A DNA stretch of 64,000 nt, from contig NZ_RBIR01000001.1 in assembly GCF_003634095.1 (NCBI RefSeq), positions 744,001 to 808,000 on the forward strand. Reading direction: 5' to 3'. Below the pieces are notes generated by a model. The model saw only the letters and a list, made by a program, of their open reading frames with translations. It was not told the DNA's origin and did not search any database. How positions within the stretch are numbered: the stretch's first letter is position 1; each line of letters starts with the position of its first letter. The stretch comes from Arthrobacter oryzae (GTDB lineage Bacteria; Actinomycetota; Actinomycetes; Actinomycetales; Micrococcaceae). Shown here one piece after another: positions 55,939-64,000 of the stretch. The position numbers and the translations under genes were made by a program.

Positions 55939-56886
55939 TCAGACGGCGGGGAAGACCAGCGAGGGCTCGTCCGCTGTGGCAAGGGTCAGTACGGCCTCTT
56001 CGACCGTTTCGTGGTCCTCGAGTTCCCGCTCCACGCGGCGCAACGCCACGGCGACATCATGCTCCCGGCGATCGCCCTGCATGTCCACTGCCGCCACAAG
56101 GTAGAGCTTGCGCGGTCCTACGAACTCTAGATGCAGGTACGTGACGCGCTCGATCTCCGGGTGCTCCAGCAGGCGCCGGGCCATGGTGGTTTCGATGTCG
56201 CTGGTGACCGCCTGGCCTACAAGGAAGCGCCGGTTCCGCTCGATCAGTACCACCGCGACTACCGCCAGGAGGATGCCCACCAGAATCGACCCTACGGCGT
56301 CCGGCACGGAGGATCCTGTGATCTGGTGCAGGAACATTCCGGCGAAGGCGATGAGCAGGCCCAGCAGCGCGGCCGAGTCCTCGGCGAAGACGGCACGCAG
56401 CGTGGGGTCTGAACCCTTGAGAACCTGCTCGAGGGTGTTCCGGTCAAGCTCGCGCGCCGCCTTCCGGCTCTGCCGGAACGCTTGGTTGAAGGACACGCCC
56501 TCCAAGACAAAGGCGACCGCCAGGACCATGTAGGCGACCGTGTAGTCACCCGCCGGTTCCGGTGTGATGAGCTGCTGGACGCCATGCATCACCGAGACCA
56601 CCGCCCCGGCCGTAAACAGGCCGAAGGCCGCGATCATGGACCACACATATGCCTCGCGCCCGTAGCCCATGGGGTGGGTCTTGTCCCGCTTCCGCGCGGC
56701 CTTCCGTTCCGCGACCAGCAGGAAGACCTGGTCGCCCGTATCGGCCCAGGAATGCGCTGCCTCGGCCGTCATGGAAGCCGAGCCGGAGATGAGTGCGGCC
56801 GCGGTTTTGGCCGCCGCGACGAGTACGTTCGCGGCAAAGGCGATCAGCACCGTCAGCGATGCGGGCTTGGATTTGTCATGCTTCAC
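55939..56886 (-). CDS. cation diffusion facilitator metal exporter
   Basis: 315 residues from GTG 56886 (VKHDKSKP) with GAAGGGAAG upstream. Six membrane helices are expected. The metal site in helix 2 is HSWADTGDQ (HxxxDxxxD), and helix 5 carries AEDSAALLG. The C-terminal cytoplasmic domain (ERVTYLHLEFVGPRKLYLVAAVDM) is present. CDF proteins export Zn2+, Mn2+, Fe2+ or similar ions against protons; selectivity is not predictable here. It is convergent with the GGDEF-EAL gene, 13 bp away. Confidence 0.92.
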   Translation of the reverse strand: MKHDKSKPASLTVLIAFAANVLVAAAKTAAALISGSASMTAEAAHSWADTGDQVFLLVAERKAARKRDKTHPMGYGREAYVWSMIAAFGLFTAGAVVSVMHGVQQLITPEPAGDYTVAYMVLAVAFVLEGVSFNQAFRQSRKAARELDRNTLEQVLKGSDPTLRAVFAEDSAALLGLLIAFAGMFLHQITGSSVPDAVGSILVGILLAVVAVVLIERNRRFLVGQAVTSDIETTMARRLLEHPEIERVTYLHLEFVGPRKLYLVAAVDMQGDRREHDVAVALRRVERELEDHETVEEAVLTLATADEPSLVFPAV

Positions 56887-57177
56887 GCGGTCTTCCCTTC
56901 TGCGGCCGTTCGAACACATGCCAGAGACCACGCTACAGGCCCGGCCCGGCACCTGCTCCCGCGGCGGCGCAACAGCGTCGAGCACCCGGCGGCGATTGCG
57001 GCCGCCGCTGCGTTGACGGGCACCGGATCCATTCGTGCCATTCCTGCCGGATCCATTGACGCCGGGCAGGCGCACAATGAAATGAGTACGATCCATTGCT
57101 CGTTGTTCCGTGGTTCTTTAGGGAATCGTTGTTGAGGGCATGCCTCTCAAGGGAACAGTCTGATAGGGGTGTGCGCC

Positions 57178-57576
57178 ATGAATGCCGGCCGGAAGCTCTC
57201 ATCGCTGGGGTTTGTTCTGATCTTGCTGGGAACCGCCGGGTGTGCGGGCGGAACCGGAACCCCGCCGCCGGCGCCCGGGTCGGCGTCCGCATCCGGTTCC
57301 GGTTCCGGAATCAGCCCGACGGCGGGCCCCGGCACCATCACGATCAAGGACTTCACCTATGGAGACCCGCTCACAGCGGCGCCCGGCGCGACGGTCACCA
57401 TAACCAACATGGATAGCGCTGCGCACACGGTCACGGCGGACGACGGCGCGGCGTTTAACACTGAGGTCAAGGGCGGCGGCGGCACGGCCACCTTCATGGC
57501 CCCGACGAAGCCCGGCACCTATGCCTATCACTGCACCTTCCATCCCGGAATGCACGGGACGCTGATCGTCAAATGA
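57178..57576 (+). CDS. cupredoxin-domain lipoprotein
   Basis: 132 residues from ATG 57178. A signal peptide ends in a lipobox-like LLGTAGC near residue 25, followed by a Gly/Ala/Ser/Pro-rich linker. The cupredoxin domain begins at GTITIKDFTYGD and has a full type 1 copper site: His in SAAHTVTAD, and Cys, His and Met in YHCTFHPGMHG. It is probably an electron carrier or copper protein on the outer face of the membrane. The next gene overlaps its stop as ATGA. Confidence 0.9.
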   Translation: MNAGRKLSSLGFVLILLGTAGCAGGTGTPPPAPGSASASGSGSGISPTAGPGTITIKDFTYGDPLTAAPGATVTITNMDSAAHTVTADDGAAFNTEVKGGGGTATFMAPTKPGTYAYHCTFHPGMHGTLIVK

Positions 57577-58034
57577 GCACCCAACGCCAGCCCGCACAGT
57601 CTGCGAAGGTTCGCGGCTCCGGCATGACCCTGCGCATCCTCACGGCCGTTGCCCTGTTCATCGACGCCGGCATCCACATCCACCTTGCCCCGGGCTACCA
57701 GGCGGGAAACCCCGGAGGGATCGGCCAGGGCAACCTCTTTCTGCTCGAATCAGCCGCGGCCTTGTTCGCAGGGTTGTACGTCCTGATCCGCGGCAGCCGC
57801 GCCGCCTACGCCGTCGCATTCGTGGTTGCGCTGAGCGCCTTCGCCGCCGTCGTTTCGTACCGCTACGTCAACATTCCCGCGTTCGGGCCCTTCCCGCCCA
57901 TGTACGAGCCAATATGGTTCTTCGAGAAGTCCCTCAGCGCGGTGGCCGAGGGCGCCGGAGCCGTTCTGGCAGCTATCGGCTTCGTCCGGGCCGGACGAGC
58001 CACTCCCCGCCGGCGCGCCGCCTCCCACCGGTGA
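57573..58034 (+). CDS. membrane protein coupled to the cupredoxin
   Basis: 153 residues from ATG in an ATGA overlap with the cupredoxin gene. Four hydrophobic helices are likely (LRILTAVALFIDAGIHIHL, LFLLESAAALFAGLYVLI, AYAVAFVVALSAFAAVVSY and AVAEGAGAVLAAIGFVRA). A His-x-His in the first helix (GIHIHLAPGY) could bind metal or haem, which is speculation. No named family is recognised. Coupling suggests it works with the cupredoxin. Confidence 0.8.
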   Translation: MSTQRQPAQSAKVRGSGMTLRILTAVALFIDAGIHIHLAPGYQAGNPGGIGQGNLFLLESAAALFAGLYVLIRGSRAAYAVAFVVALSAFAAVVSYRYVNIPAFGPFPPMYEPIWFFEKSLSAVAEGAGAVLAAIGFVRAGRATPRRRAASHR

Positions 58035-58217
58035 GCGGACCGGACGGCGGCAGGTGCCGGCACTGTCCGGTCGGCCGGTGCGTCGCCCGCGAAATTGCTA
58101 GCATGTCGGGGGAGGTTCAGGCTGAAATCGTTCGCAGAAGGTACGAAGCTGAGGGGCGCGTCGCCCGCGGGCACATGGCCCGAAGACGCGGCCCCCGGGG
58201 CCGCTGGTCAAAGGCGC

Positions 58218-59003
58218 ATGGGGTCAGCGGGCGCGGGCGCCACGCGGGCCGTGGCCGACGCCGTGGTTGCCGTCGCCGCCTATCTGGCGGGCTGGATCTG
58301 GCTGGGCTGGATCTGGCTGGGCGCGGCGGCGGCCGATCCCGGGCCCTGGTTCCTGGCCCTGGCGGCGGGTGCCGTCGTGGTGCTGCGGGCGGCCGGATCC
58401 GTGTTGCGGCGCAAGCCCCGGTTTTCAAGCCCCGCGGACCGCGTCACCCTGGGCCGGGCGGCCGTTGTGGCCTGTTGTGCAGCGGTGACGACCGACGGTC
58501 TGCTGGCCGGAGCCCTGCCCGGCGGGCTGGTCGTTGTGCTCGGCACGGCGGCGTTCCTGCTCGATGCCGTGGACGGACGGGTTGCCCGGCTTACGGGGTG
58601 GGCAACGGCCGAGGGCTCTCGGCTGGATTCGGATACTGACGGCGCGCTTGTCCTGGTGTTGTCCTGCGCCGCAGCGGGAGTTTTCGGTCCATGGCCGTTG
58701 GCTATCGGCCTGATGTACTACGTGTTCCTTGCGGCGGCGTGGTTCCGGCCCTCCCTGAAGACGCCGCTGCCGCCCAGCACCGTCCGCAGGGTGATCGGGG
58801 CCGGCCAGCCCTCGGCCCTATTGTTTGCTTTGTTGCCCGGCGTCCCAACCTGGCTGGGCGCTACGGTGCTGGGCCCGGCGTTGGGGCTGCTGGCCTATTC
58901 GTTCGGCCGGGACGTCATCGAGTTAGAACGGCTCCGCGGCGTGGGCCCCGCAGCCGCGGCTGTCTCCCCCGGACTCTCCGGCGGGACTCCGCCCGGCGCA
59001 TGA
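58218..59003 (+). CDS. CDP-alcohol phosphatidyltransferase family protein
   Basis: 261 residues from ATG 58218, the first good in-frame start before the first membrane helix. The family motif D(x2)DG(x2)AR(x8)G(x3)D(x3)D is fully present in DAVDGRVARL with the following GSRLDSDTD. Several membrane helices surround it. These enzymes join a CDP-linked alcohol to a second alcohol to make phospholipids such as phosphatidylglycerol or inositol phosphates; the substrate is unknown. Its C-terminus is Gly/Pro-rich. It is convergent with the Rieske-FAD gene, 75 bp away. Confidence 0.88.
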   Translation: MGSAGAGATRAVADAVVAVAAYLAGWIWLGWIWLGAAAADPGPWFLALAAGAVVVLRAAGSVLRRKPRFSSPADRVTLGRAAVVACCAAVTTDGLLAGALPGGLVVVLGTAAFLLDAVDGRVARLTGWATAEGSRLDSDTDGALVLVLSCAAAGVFGPWPLAIGLMYYVFLAAAWFRPSLKTPLPPSTVRRVIGAGQPSALLFALLPGVPTWLGATVLGPALGLLAYSFGRDVIELERLRGVGPAAAAVSPGLSGGTPPGA

Positions 59004-59078
59004 CGCGCTCCGGACTGTCCGCCCTAGCAGGCAGGTCCAGGCATCCGGTGGTCCGGCTGGAATTCAGGAGTTAGCCGG

Positions 59079-60617
59079 TCACGGGTCCGTCCGGCCGTCG
59101 GGAGTAGGCTTCGGCTCGAGGTTCATTGTCGCCGGACCCTGGATGACCGCGCCGTCGGCGGCAAACCGCGAGCCGTGGCAGGGACAGTCCCAGGTCGTGT
59201 CCTCTGCGTTGAACTCGACCGTGCAGCCCAGGTGCGTGCAGATGGCCGAGACCGCGTGGAGGTCTCCTGCGGCGTCGGCATAGACGGCGGTCTTGTGAGC
59301 GCCGATCTCCACGACGGTACCGTCGCCAGGACGCAGGCCCGCGAGGGCCGATTCGTCGCTTCTCACGGATTGTTCAGGTTGTTCAGGTTGTTTGCGCTGT
59401 TCCGGTTGCGCCTGCTTCCCGGCAGCGTGGCTTTCCGGAGCCGTCCGGGTGGTATCAAAGGCTGCCGCCCACGGATTGAACTTCCCGCAGATGGTGTCCG
59501 TCAGGATCAGCGCCCCCGCCGTTCCGTTGGTCAGCCCCCATTTCCGGAGGCCGGTGATGACGTGAAGGTGCGCCGACGTCGCGGACAATTTCCCCGCATA
59601 GGGAAGCCCGTCGAGCGGCATCGTATCCTGCGTTGACCAGCGGAAGCTGGTCTGCCCGGCGCCGAGGCGATCCCGGGCAAATGCCGCGAGCCGGCGGTAC
59701 CGGTCGGCGGCGTCGCCGGTCTGCGAGGCCAGGTGCCCCTCACCGCCGGTGAGAACGTAACTGGAGCCGTCGACGTCGATCGCCAGGATCGAGCGCATGG
59801 GCTCGTCGACGCTGATGAAGGTCCCCGCCAGTGGCGCGGCGTTCGCCTGGCTGGCGATGAGATAGGAACGGTGAAAGTAGCACCGTTCGGCGAAGATGCC
59901 CGGATCGCCGATGGGAAAGTTGGCGGCCACGATCACCTCGGCAGCCCTGACCGTCCCGCGCCCGGTCTCAACGACGGCGGGCGTGCCGTCGCGGACCGAG
60001 GTGACCGGCGAGTTTTCAAAGACGTGGCTTGCGTTTCCGTCGATGGCCCGGGCAAGGCCCTGGAGGTATCTGACCGCGTGAAACTGTGCCTGGTCGCTGA
60101 ACCGGACCGCACCGCTGACGGCGAACGGCAGCGGCACATCGGAGGTGAAAACTGAAGGCAGGCCGAGGCGCGCGGCCAGGGCGGCCTCCTCGCGGACCGT
60201 GGCAACGGCGTCGTCGGATTCCGCGTACGTGTAATTGGACACCCTGCGGAAGTCGCAGTCGATGCGCTCCTCCGTCACGAGGCGCGCGATGTGCTCGATG
60301 GCGGCCTGGTTGGCCTGTCCGTAGCTGCCCGCGGCCTTCGTCCCGTGCCTGTCAGCAAGCTCGGTGTAGGCCAGCCGATGCAGGGAAGTGATCTTTCCCG
60401 TGGTGTGCCCGGTGACGCCGGTACCGACGCGGGCCGCCTCAAGCACCGCGACGTTGTGCCCGGCACGTTTGAGGGCCAGCGCCGCAGTCAGGCCGGCAAT
60501 CCCTCCCCCAACCACCGCCACGTCGACTTCCAGGTCCTCCGCCAGCGAGGGGTACGCGGTGGTGCCGGCGGTGGCGATCCAGAGGGAAAGCTGTCGGCCT
60601 TCGAGCCGCTCACTCAC
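59079..60617 (-). CDS. FAD-dependent oxidoreductase with C-terminal Rieske domain
   Basis: 512 residues from ATG. The DAO-type Rossmann motif VAVVGGGIAGLTAALALKRAG lies near residues 33-53, followed by HTTGKITSLH typical of this group. A Gln/Pro/Glu-rich linker (about residues 398-425, with repeated QPEQ units) leads to a Rieske 2Fe-2S domain, CTHLGC and CPCHGSRF. The layout matches YuxG/YhfW-like flavo-iron-sulfur proteins common in actinobacteria; substrate unknown. It is on the same strand as the DUF2252 gene, 107 bp away. Confidence 0.9.
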   Translation of the reverse strand: MSERLEGRQLSLWIATAGTTAYPSLAEDLEVDVAVVGGGIAGLTAALALKRAGHNVAVLEAARVGTGVTGHTTGKITSLHRLAYTELADRHGTKAAGSYGQANQAAIEHIARLVTEERIDCDFRRVSNYTYAESDDAVATVREEAALAARLGLPSVFTSDVPLPFAVSGAVRFSDQAQFHAVRYLQGLARAIDGNASHVFENSPVTSVRDGTPAVVETGRGTVRAAEVIVAANFPIGDPGIFAERCYFHRSYLIASQANAAPLAGTFISVDEPMRSILAIDVDGSSYVLTGGEGHLASQTGDAADRYRRLAAFARDRLGAGQTSFRWSTQDTMPLDGLPYAGKLSATSAHLHVITGLRKWGLTNGTAGALILTDTICGKFNPWAAAFDTTRTAPESHAAGKQAQPEQRKQPEQPEQSVRSDESALAGLRPGDGTVVEIGAHKTAVYADAAGDLHAVSAICTHLGCTVEFNAEDTTWDCPCHGSRFAADGAVIQGPATMNLEPKPTPDGRTDP

Positions 60618-60724
60618 GGCACAACCGTTCGCCGGACATGCTTTGCCGCGGCCGGCATCCGGACGCGTGCCAGCACCAACGCCGGAGAGGGACGGAAGGC
60701 GACACCCCGGTGTTCATTCGGAAT

Positions 60725-62161
60725 CTAGAGGCCGTCGAGTGCTTCGAGGCGGCCGGAACGAACCGCGTCGGTGAAAGCCTGATAGTCCTGCTCGTTCTGC
60801 TCGGCGTAACGCTCGGAGAAATCGGTGATGGAGACGTCGAATTTGTCGCTCTTGCCCAGGTACGCCGCGATCGCGATCGGGTCGCCTGAGCGGGCGTGTG
60901 CCCGCGCCAGTGTCCAGCCGCATGCGGTGGCATAGAAGCCCATGCCGAGCGGTTTCATCGCTTCCACAACGGCGGAGCCCTTCATGTCGCGCAGTTGGCG
61001 CCAGTACAGGTACCGGTTGTCCTGCGCGCCCCGGGTCCAGCCCAGGAAGATGTCACTCGCTGCCTGCATCATCCGCTGCCCCTGCACCACGCGCTCGCCG
61101 GGCTGTTTGAACTTGCTCTTGGGCAGGTGATCCTCGAGCACTGACCTCGTGGCTTCCTTGACCTGCAGGAATAGCGGATCCTCTTGATCGCGCCCCTGGA
61201 GCAACGCGATGAACGCCCGCGTGCCGACGCTGCCGACGCCCACCACCTTGCGGGCGACGTCGATGATTTCGAAGCGCTCCAGCAGGTGGCGACGGTCATC
61301 CGGCAACGACGCCCGGTAGGACCGCAGCTGCTCATGAATCACCTGCTGAATCTCATCGGCAGACATGTCGAAGGACTCACCCAATTCCCTGGCGGGGATG
61401 ACGATGGGCGGCTGGCTGACGATGCGGTATTTCCCGTCCACGAGCTCGCCTAGCTTGGAGAGTGCCTGCAGACTGTCCCGGGTGTGGGCCTTTGCGACGT
61501 TTGCCCGGGCAGTCTTTTCCATGCCTTGTGCCGCCTTCTTGAGGGCTTTCCCCTTCTGGGTGGACACGGCCAGATCGATGGTTTCCAGCAACTGTTCCTC
61601 GGACAGCTTCGCGTACCAGATGTCCAGGGTGCGCATCTGCGCGAATTGGGCCATCGCTTCGCGGTAGGACCGAACCGCCGTCAGGGTCACGTCGCGGGTC
61701 TCCTCCTTCGTGAAGGCGTTGTTCCGCGCCGCGATCGTGAAACTTGCTGACATGCGCTTGACGTCATATTCAAACGGTCCGGGAAGCGTCTCATCGAAGT
61801 CGTTCAAGTCGAACAGCAGCGTCCGCTCCGGCGAGGCAAACACGCCGAAATTGGACAGGTGCGCGTCCCCGCACAACTGGGACACGAGGCCGGCCCGCGG
61901 CGTGTCCTTCAGGTCGGCCGCCATGATTTTGGCGGCACCCCGGTAGAACGTGAAGGGCGAGACCATCATCCGGCCGTGCCGCACCGGCACGAGGTCCTGT
62001 TCGCGGGTGAGGTTCTGTTCCTCCAGAAGCGCGACCGGATCAGGACGGTCCGGGGCCGGAGTCCAGCCGGTGTGGCTGGAGACCGGAGTCTTCTTCCGGT
62101 ACCCCTTGCCCTTCTCCGCCCGTTCCTCCACGCTCAGGTGCTTGACTTTGGTCTCGGCCAT
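60725..62161 (-). CDS. DUF2252 protein, kinase-like fold
   Basis: 478 residues from ATG 62161 with GGGAGGT eight bases upstream; an in-frame start at 62203 is less likely. The DUF2252 core is clear: RMMVSPFTFYRGAAKIMAADL, then QLCGDAHLSNFGVFASPERTLLFDLNDFDETLPGPFEYDVKRM in outline, where GDAHLSNFG and FDLNDFDE look like the catalytic and metal-binding loops of a phosphotransferase-type fold. Function of the family is not established. It is followed by the Rieske-FAD gene on the same strand. Confidence 0.9.
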   Translation of the reverse strand: MAETKVKHLSVEERAEKGKGYRKKTPVSSHTGWTPAPDRPDPVALLEEQNLTREQDLVPVRHGRMMVSPFTFYRGAAKIMAADLKDTPRAGLVSQLCGDAHLSNFGVFASPERTLLFDLNDFDETLPGPFEYDVKRMSASFTIAARNNAFTKEETRDVTLTAVRSYREAMAQFAQMRTLDIWYAKLSEEQLLETIDLAVSTQKGKALKKAAQGMEKTARANVAKAHTRDSLQALSKLGELVDGKYRIVSQPPIVIPARELGESFDMSADEIQQVIHEQLRSYRASLPDDRRHLLERFEIIDVARKVVGVGSVGTRAFIALLQGRDQEDPLFLQVKEATRSVLEDHLPKSKFKQPGERVVQGQRMMQAASDIFLGWTRGAQDNRYLYWRQLRDMKGSAVVEAMKPLGMGFYATACGWTLARAHARSGDPIAIAAYLGKSDKFDVSITDFSERYAEQNEQDYQAFTDAVRSGRLEALDGL

Positions 62162-62490
62162 GCTCGGTGACCTCCCTTTGACGTCAGGAGCCGCCACCGG
62201 CACGAATTGCCTGGGTCAGCCCTGTTGTGCGCGCGAACGCGCCTTGGGTCGAGCTAATGCGATTGTGGCCCCGAACCGGCTCCTCGTCAACGCGTTGGCG
62301 GTGTCCTTCAGGCGCCCGCTAACGGATGCCCGCGGCCGTCCGTTCCGACGGCCCATGGCTGGCGATCGGTTCATCCCGTTCGGGTGATGTCTCCCCGGGC
62401 GGTGTCGGGCTACGTTGCAGAAGAGTCCTGGTGATCCGTTCGCGACGCCCGCTCGAGATACAAACCCCGCAACCAGATGGAGACACGACC
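62162..62490. other. 329-bp divergent intergenic region
   Basis: No gene seen. It should hold the promoters of the divergent DUF2252 and CMD-like genes, but no convincing -35/-10 pair was found. A perfect 7-bp hairpin, GGCCGTC/GACGGCC with a 6-nt loop, lies at 62334-62353. Confidence 0.5.
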
Positions 62491-62820
62491 ATGGCCGAAG
62501 AAGAAGCACCCGTCCTTGACGCCCTCGCCGACATCACAGCGGTATCACTCGAACGCTCCATGTTGGAACCCCGCGAATTGATGCTGGCCCGCATCGCGGC
62601 GCTCGCAGCCGTTGATGCTCCGGCCGCCTCCTACCTGCTGAACGCCGGTACCGCCGTGGACGTCGGGATCACTCTGGAAGATGTTCAGGGGGTTCTCATC
62701 GCCGTGGCTCCCATAGTCGGCACTCCCCGGATCGTGGCGGCGGCCGGCAACCTCGCCAGCGCGCTGGGATTCGCCCTCGAGATGGCCGAGGCGGAACTCG
62801 AAGCGGAAGCCGAAGGCTGA
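62491..62820 (+). CDS. carboxymuconolactone decarboxylase-like protein
   Basis: 109 residues from ATG 62491 with GGAG seven bases upstream. The all-helical pattern RELMLARIAALAAVDAPAASYLLN, GITLEDVQGVLIAVAPIVGTPRIVAAAGNLASAL resembles the CMD/AhpD fold. The CxxC motif of AhpD is absent, so a thiol peroxidase role is unlikely. It is acidic at both ends. Function unknown. Confidence 0.75.
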   Translation: MAEEEAPVLDALADITAVSLERSMLEPRELMLARIAALAAVDAPAASYLLNAGTAVDVGITLEDVQGVLIAVAPIVGTPRIVAAAGNLASALGFALEMAEAELEAEAEG

Positions 62821-63058
62821 GCGAGCGGTCGCCCGGAGTGGCGGAGTCGCTTGGAGTGGGCGGGAGTCGCCTGGGGTGGCGTCCGGCCGCGGCGGGACAG
62901 GCACAGTTCCTAACTGCCTCTGGTAGCTGCCTCCGGCCCGGCTCCCGCCGCGGGTTGCTCGCGGAAAGGCGGAGCGGGCGGTAGCGTTTGCATGGAACCG
63001 CGCGTGACGGCGTCGGCAGCCCGCTGCATCGAACACGATGCTCTGATCAGAGGCGACC

Positions 63059-63637
63059 ATGAACAAAAACCGCCTGGAGGCGTTCAGCGATGGCGTGCTG
63101 GCCATCGTGATCACCATTATGGTGCTTGAACTTCATGTTCCGGCCGAACCCACGTGGGCGGCACTGCTCCATGAGCTTCCGACGTTGCTCAGTTACGTGC
63201 TGAGCTTCGTCTACGTCGGGATCTACTGGAACAACCATCACCACATGCTGCATTTGGCGGGCAGGATCAACGGCAGTGTTCTGTGGGCCAACCTGCATCT
63301 GCTGTTCTGGCTGTCCCTCATCCCTTTCACGACGCGGTGGATCAACGACACGGGCCTGGCGGAAGTGCCCGTCCTGGTTTACGGCCTGGACCTGCTGCTC
63401 GCCGCAATTGCCTATTACATCCTCAAGCTGGCCCTGATCCGCCAGCAGGGCCGGGGCGGCGCACTGGATGCGGCCATGGGGCAGGACTGGAAGGGCAAGG
63501 GCTCCCCCGTCCTGTACATCGCCGGGATGGGGCTGAGCCTGGTGAACCCGTTTCTGGGCATCGCCGCGTATACAGTGGTCGCGGCGATCTGGCTCATCCC
63601 TGACCGGCGCGTGGAACGCTTCATCGCCCACACCTGA
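63059..63637 (+). CDS. TMEM175-family (DUF1211) ion channel protein
   Basis: 192 residues from ATG with AGAGG upstream. The family signature is at the very start: NRLEAFSDGVLAIVITIMVLEL, the pore-lining first helix with FSDG. Around six helices follow, including YWNNHHHMLHLAGRINGSVLWANLHLLFWLSLIPFTT in outline. Bacterial TMEM175 proteins form tetrameric K+ leak channels. The channel is in the cytoplasmic membrane. It stands alone. Confidence 0.9.
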   Translation: MNKNRLEAFSDGVLAIVITIMVLELHVPAEPTWAALLHELPTLLSYVLSFVYVGIYWNNHHHMLHLAGRINGSVLWANLHLLFWLSLIPFTTRWINDTGLAEVPVLVYGLDLLLAAIAYYILKLALIRQQGRGGALDAAMGQDWKGKGSPVLYIAGMGLSLVNPFLGIAAYTVVAAIWLIPDRRVERFIAHT

Positions 63638-63730
63638 GCACCACCAGCGGTCACTGCGCGCCGCTTTGGTCCAGTCCTGCCTTCAGGAACTCCAAACGGG
63701 CCGGGACTCGTTGGCGGGGCTCATTCCCGC

Positions 63731-63796
63731 AGATAGGTGGCGCAGATAGGTGGCGCAGATAGGTGGCGCTGTTCGTTGACGCGGTTCGTTGACGCT
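63731..63796. repeat. two adjoining sets of 13-bp tandem repeats
   Basis: AGATAGGTGGCGC occurs three times in direct succession (63731-63769), followed after one base by two copies of GTTCGTTGACGC(G/T) (63771-63783 and 63784-63796) and a partial third. Both units are 13 bp long. They end just before the stop of the next minus-strand gene. Confidence 0.85.
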
Positions 63797-63798
63797 GT

Positions 63799-64000
63799 TC
63801 AGCCGCGCGGCCGCAGACGGGCATTGGGCAGCGCCGGGGCCGGGAGGGCCGCAGGCTCCCCGGTAGGAAACGGGCCGAACCACAGGTCCGGGCCGTCACC
63901 GGCCGCGTCGGTGGCTCGCGACGCCGGGCCTGAGACGTCCGCCCCGCCGTCCGCCCCGCCGTCGTCGGCGCCGATTTCGGCCTGCCACCTGGTCCGGTAC
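63799..64000 (-). CDS. C-terminal fragment of an unidentified gene
   Basis: At least 66 codons ending at TGA 63801-63799 and running off the right edge. Third codon positions are almost all G or C, which supports coding. The fragment starts YRTRWQAEIGADDGG, is Asp/Gly/Ala-rich in the middle and ends LWFGPFPTGEP followed by a Pro/Leu/Arg tail. No family is recognised from this fragment. A tandem repeat tract lies directly after its stop. Confidence 0.55.
   Translation of the reverse strand, partial: YRTRWQAEIGADDGGADGGADVSGPASRATDAAGDGPDLWFGPFPTGEPAALPAPALPNARLRPRG

Noticed and set aside
57132..57150. Inverted repeat TTGAGGG/CTCTCAA before the cupredoxin gene as a copper operator
   Set aside because: The arms contain a mismatch-type pair and do not match a known copper regulator site; kept only as a note.

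Overview
The window is chromosomal DNA from a high-GC actinobacterium. Very strong third-position GC bias, common GTG/TTG starts, dense ATGA-type gene overlaps and several typically actinobacterial genes (CoaE-GrpB fusion, Eis-like acetyltransferase, DUF3516-type helicase, DUF4193, DUF6457, SARP regulator) all point to Micrococcaceae, most likely Arthrobacter or Pseudarthrobacter. No rRNA or tRNA genes, insertion sequences, prophage genes or CRISPR arrays were seen. Gene functions are inferred from protein motifs read directly; no database search was run.

Bases 1-17,900 are mostly housekeeping: the start of a trans-aconitate methyltransferase, a Ski2-like helicase, a polyamine-type acetyltransferase coupled to a proline iminopeptidase-like hydrolase, then on the minus strand coaE-grpB, uvrB and a TerC-family gene preceded by a yybP-ykoY (manganese) riboswitch. 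A YigZ/GNAT pair is followed by an unusual array of CATG-centred repeats including two 90-bp direct repeats. rpsA (with a clear promoter), an Eis-like gene and polA follow.

Bases 17,900-27,400 hold transport and stress functions: a thioesterase, a RibD/DHFR-like reductase, a Pit phosphate transporter with a coupled small membrane protein, a tandem universal stress protein, an erythromycin-esterase-like protein coupled to a beta-CASP metallo-hydrolase, an acyl-CoA ligase and TspO.

Bases 27,500-41,400 form a molybdenum-enzyme island. It has an FdhF/YdeP-type molybdopterin oxidoreductase, a DUF6457 protein, a divergent LysR regulator and a tightly packed form I aerobic CO dehydrogenase operon (coxM-S-L, an XdhC protein fused to a YHS domain, a MocA-like cytidylyltransferase, coxD, coxE, coxG and a second XdhC). 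The large subunit carries the form I signature AYACSFR. The operon encodes both the enzyme and the functions expected for making its Mo-Cu/cytosine-dinucleotide centre, so the organism probably oxidises trace CO.

Bases 41,600-64,000 are a mosaic of accessory and signalling genes: an NAD(P)H quinone reductase/SDR pair behind two TetR-like operators, a YciO-type protein, an orphan SARP regulator, an unanchored HtrA-like protease divergent from a signal-less HtaA-domain protein, an orphan FetB-like permease, an amylosucrase, a histidine kinase and response regulator that converge and overlap, DUF4193, a GGDEF-EAL protein, a CDF metal transporter, a cupredoxin lipoprotein, a CDP-alcohol phosphatidyltransferase, a Rieske-FAD oxidoreductase, a DUF2252 protein, a CMD-like protein, a TMEM175-type channel, and the C-terminal end of an unidentified gene.
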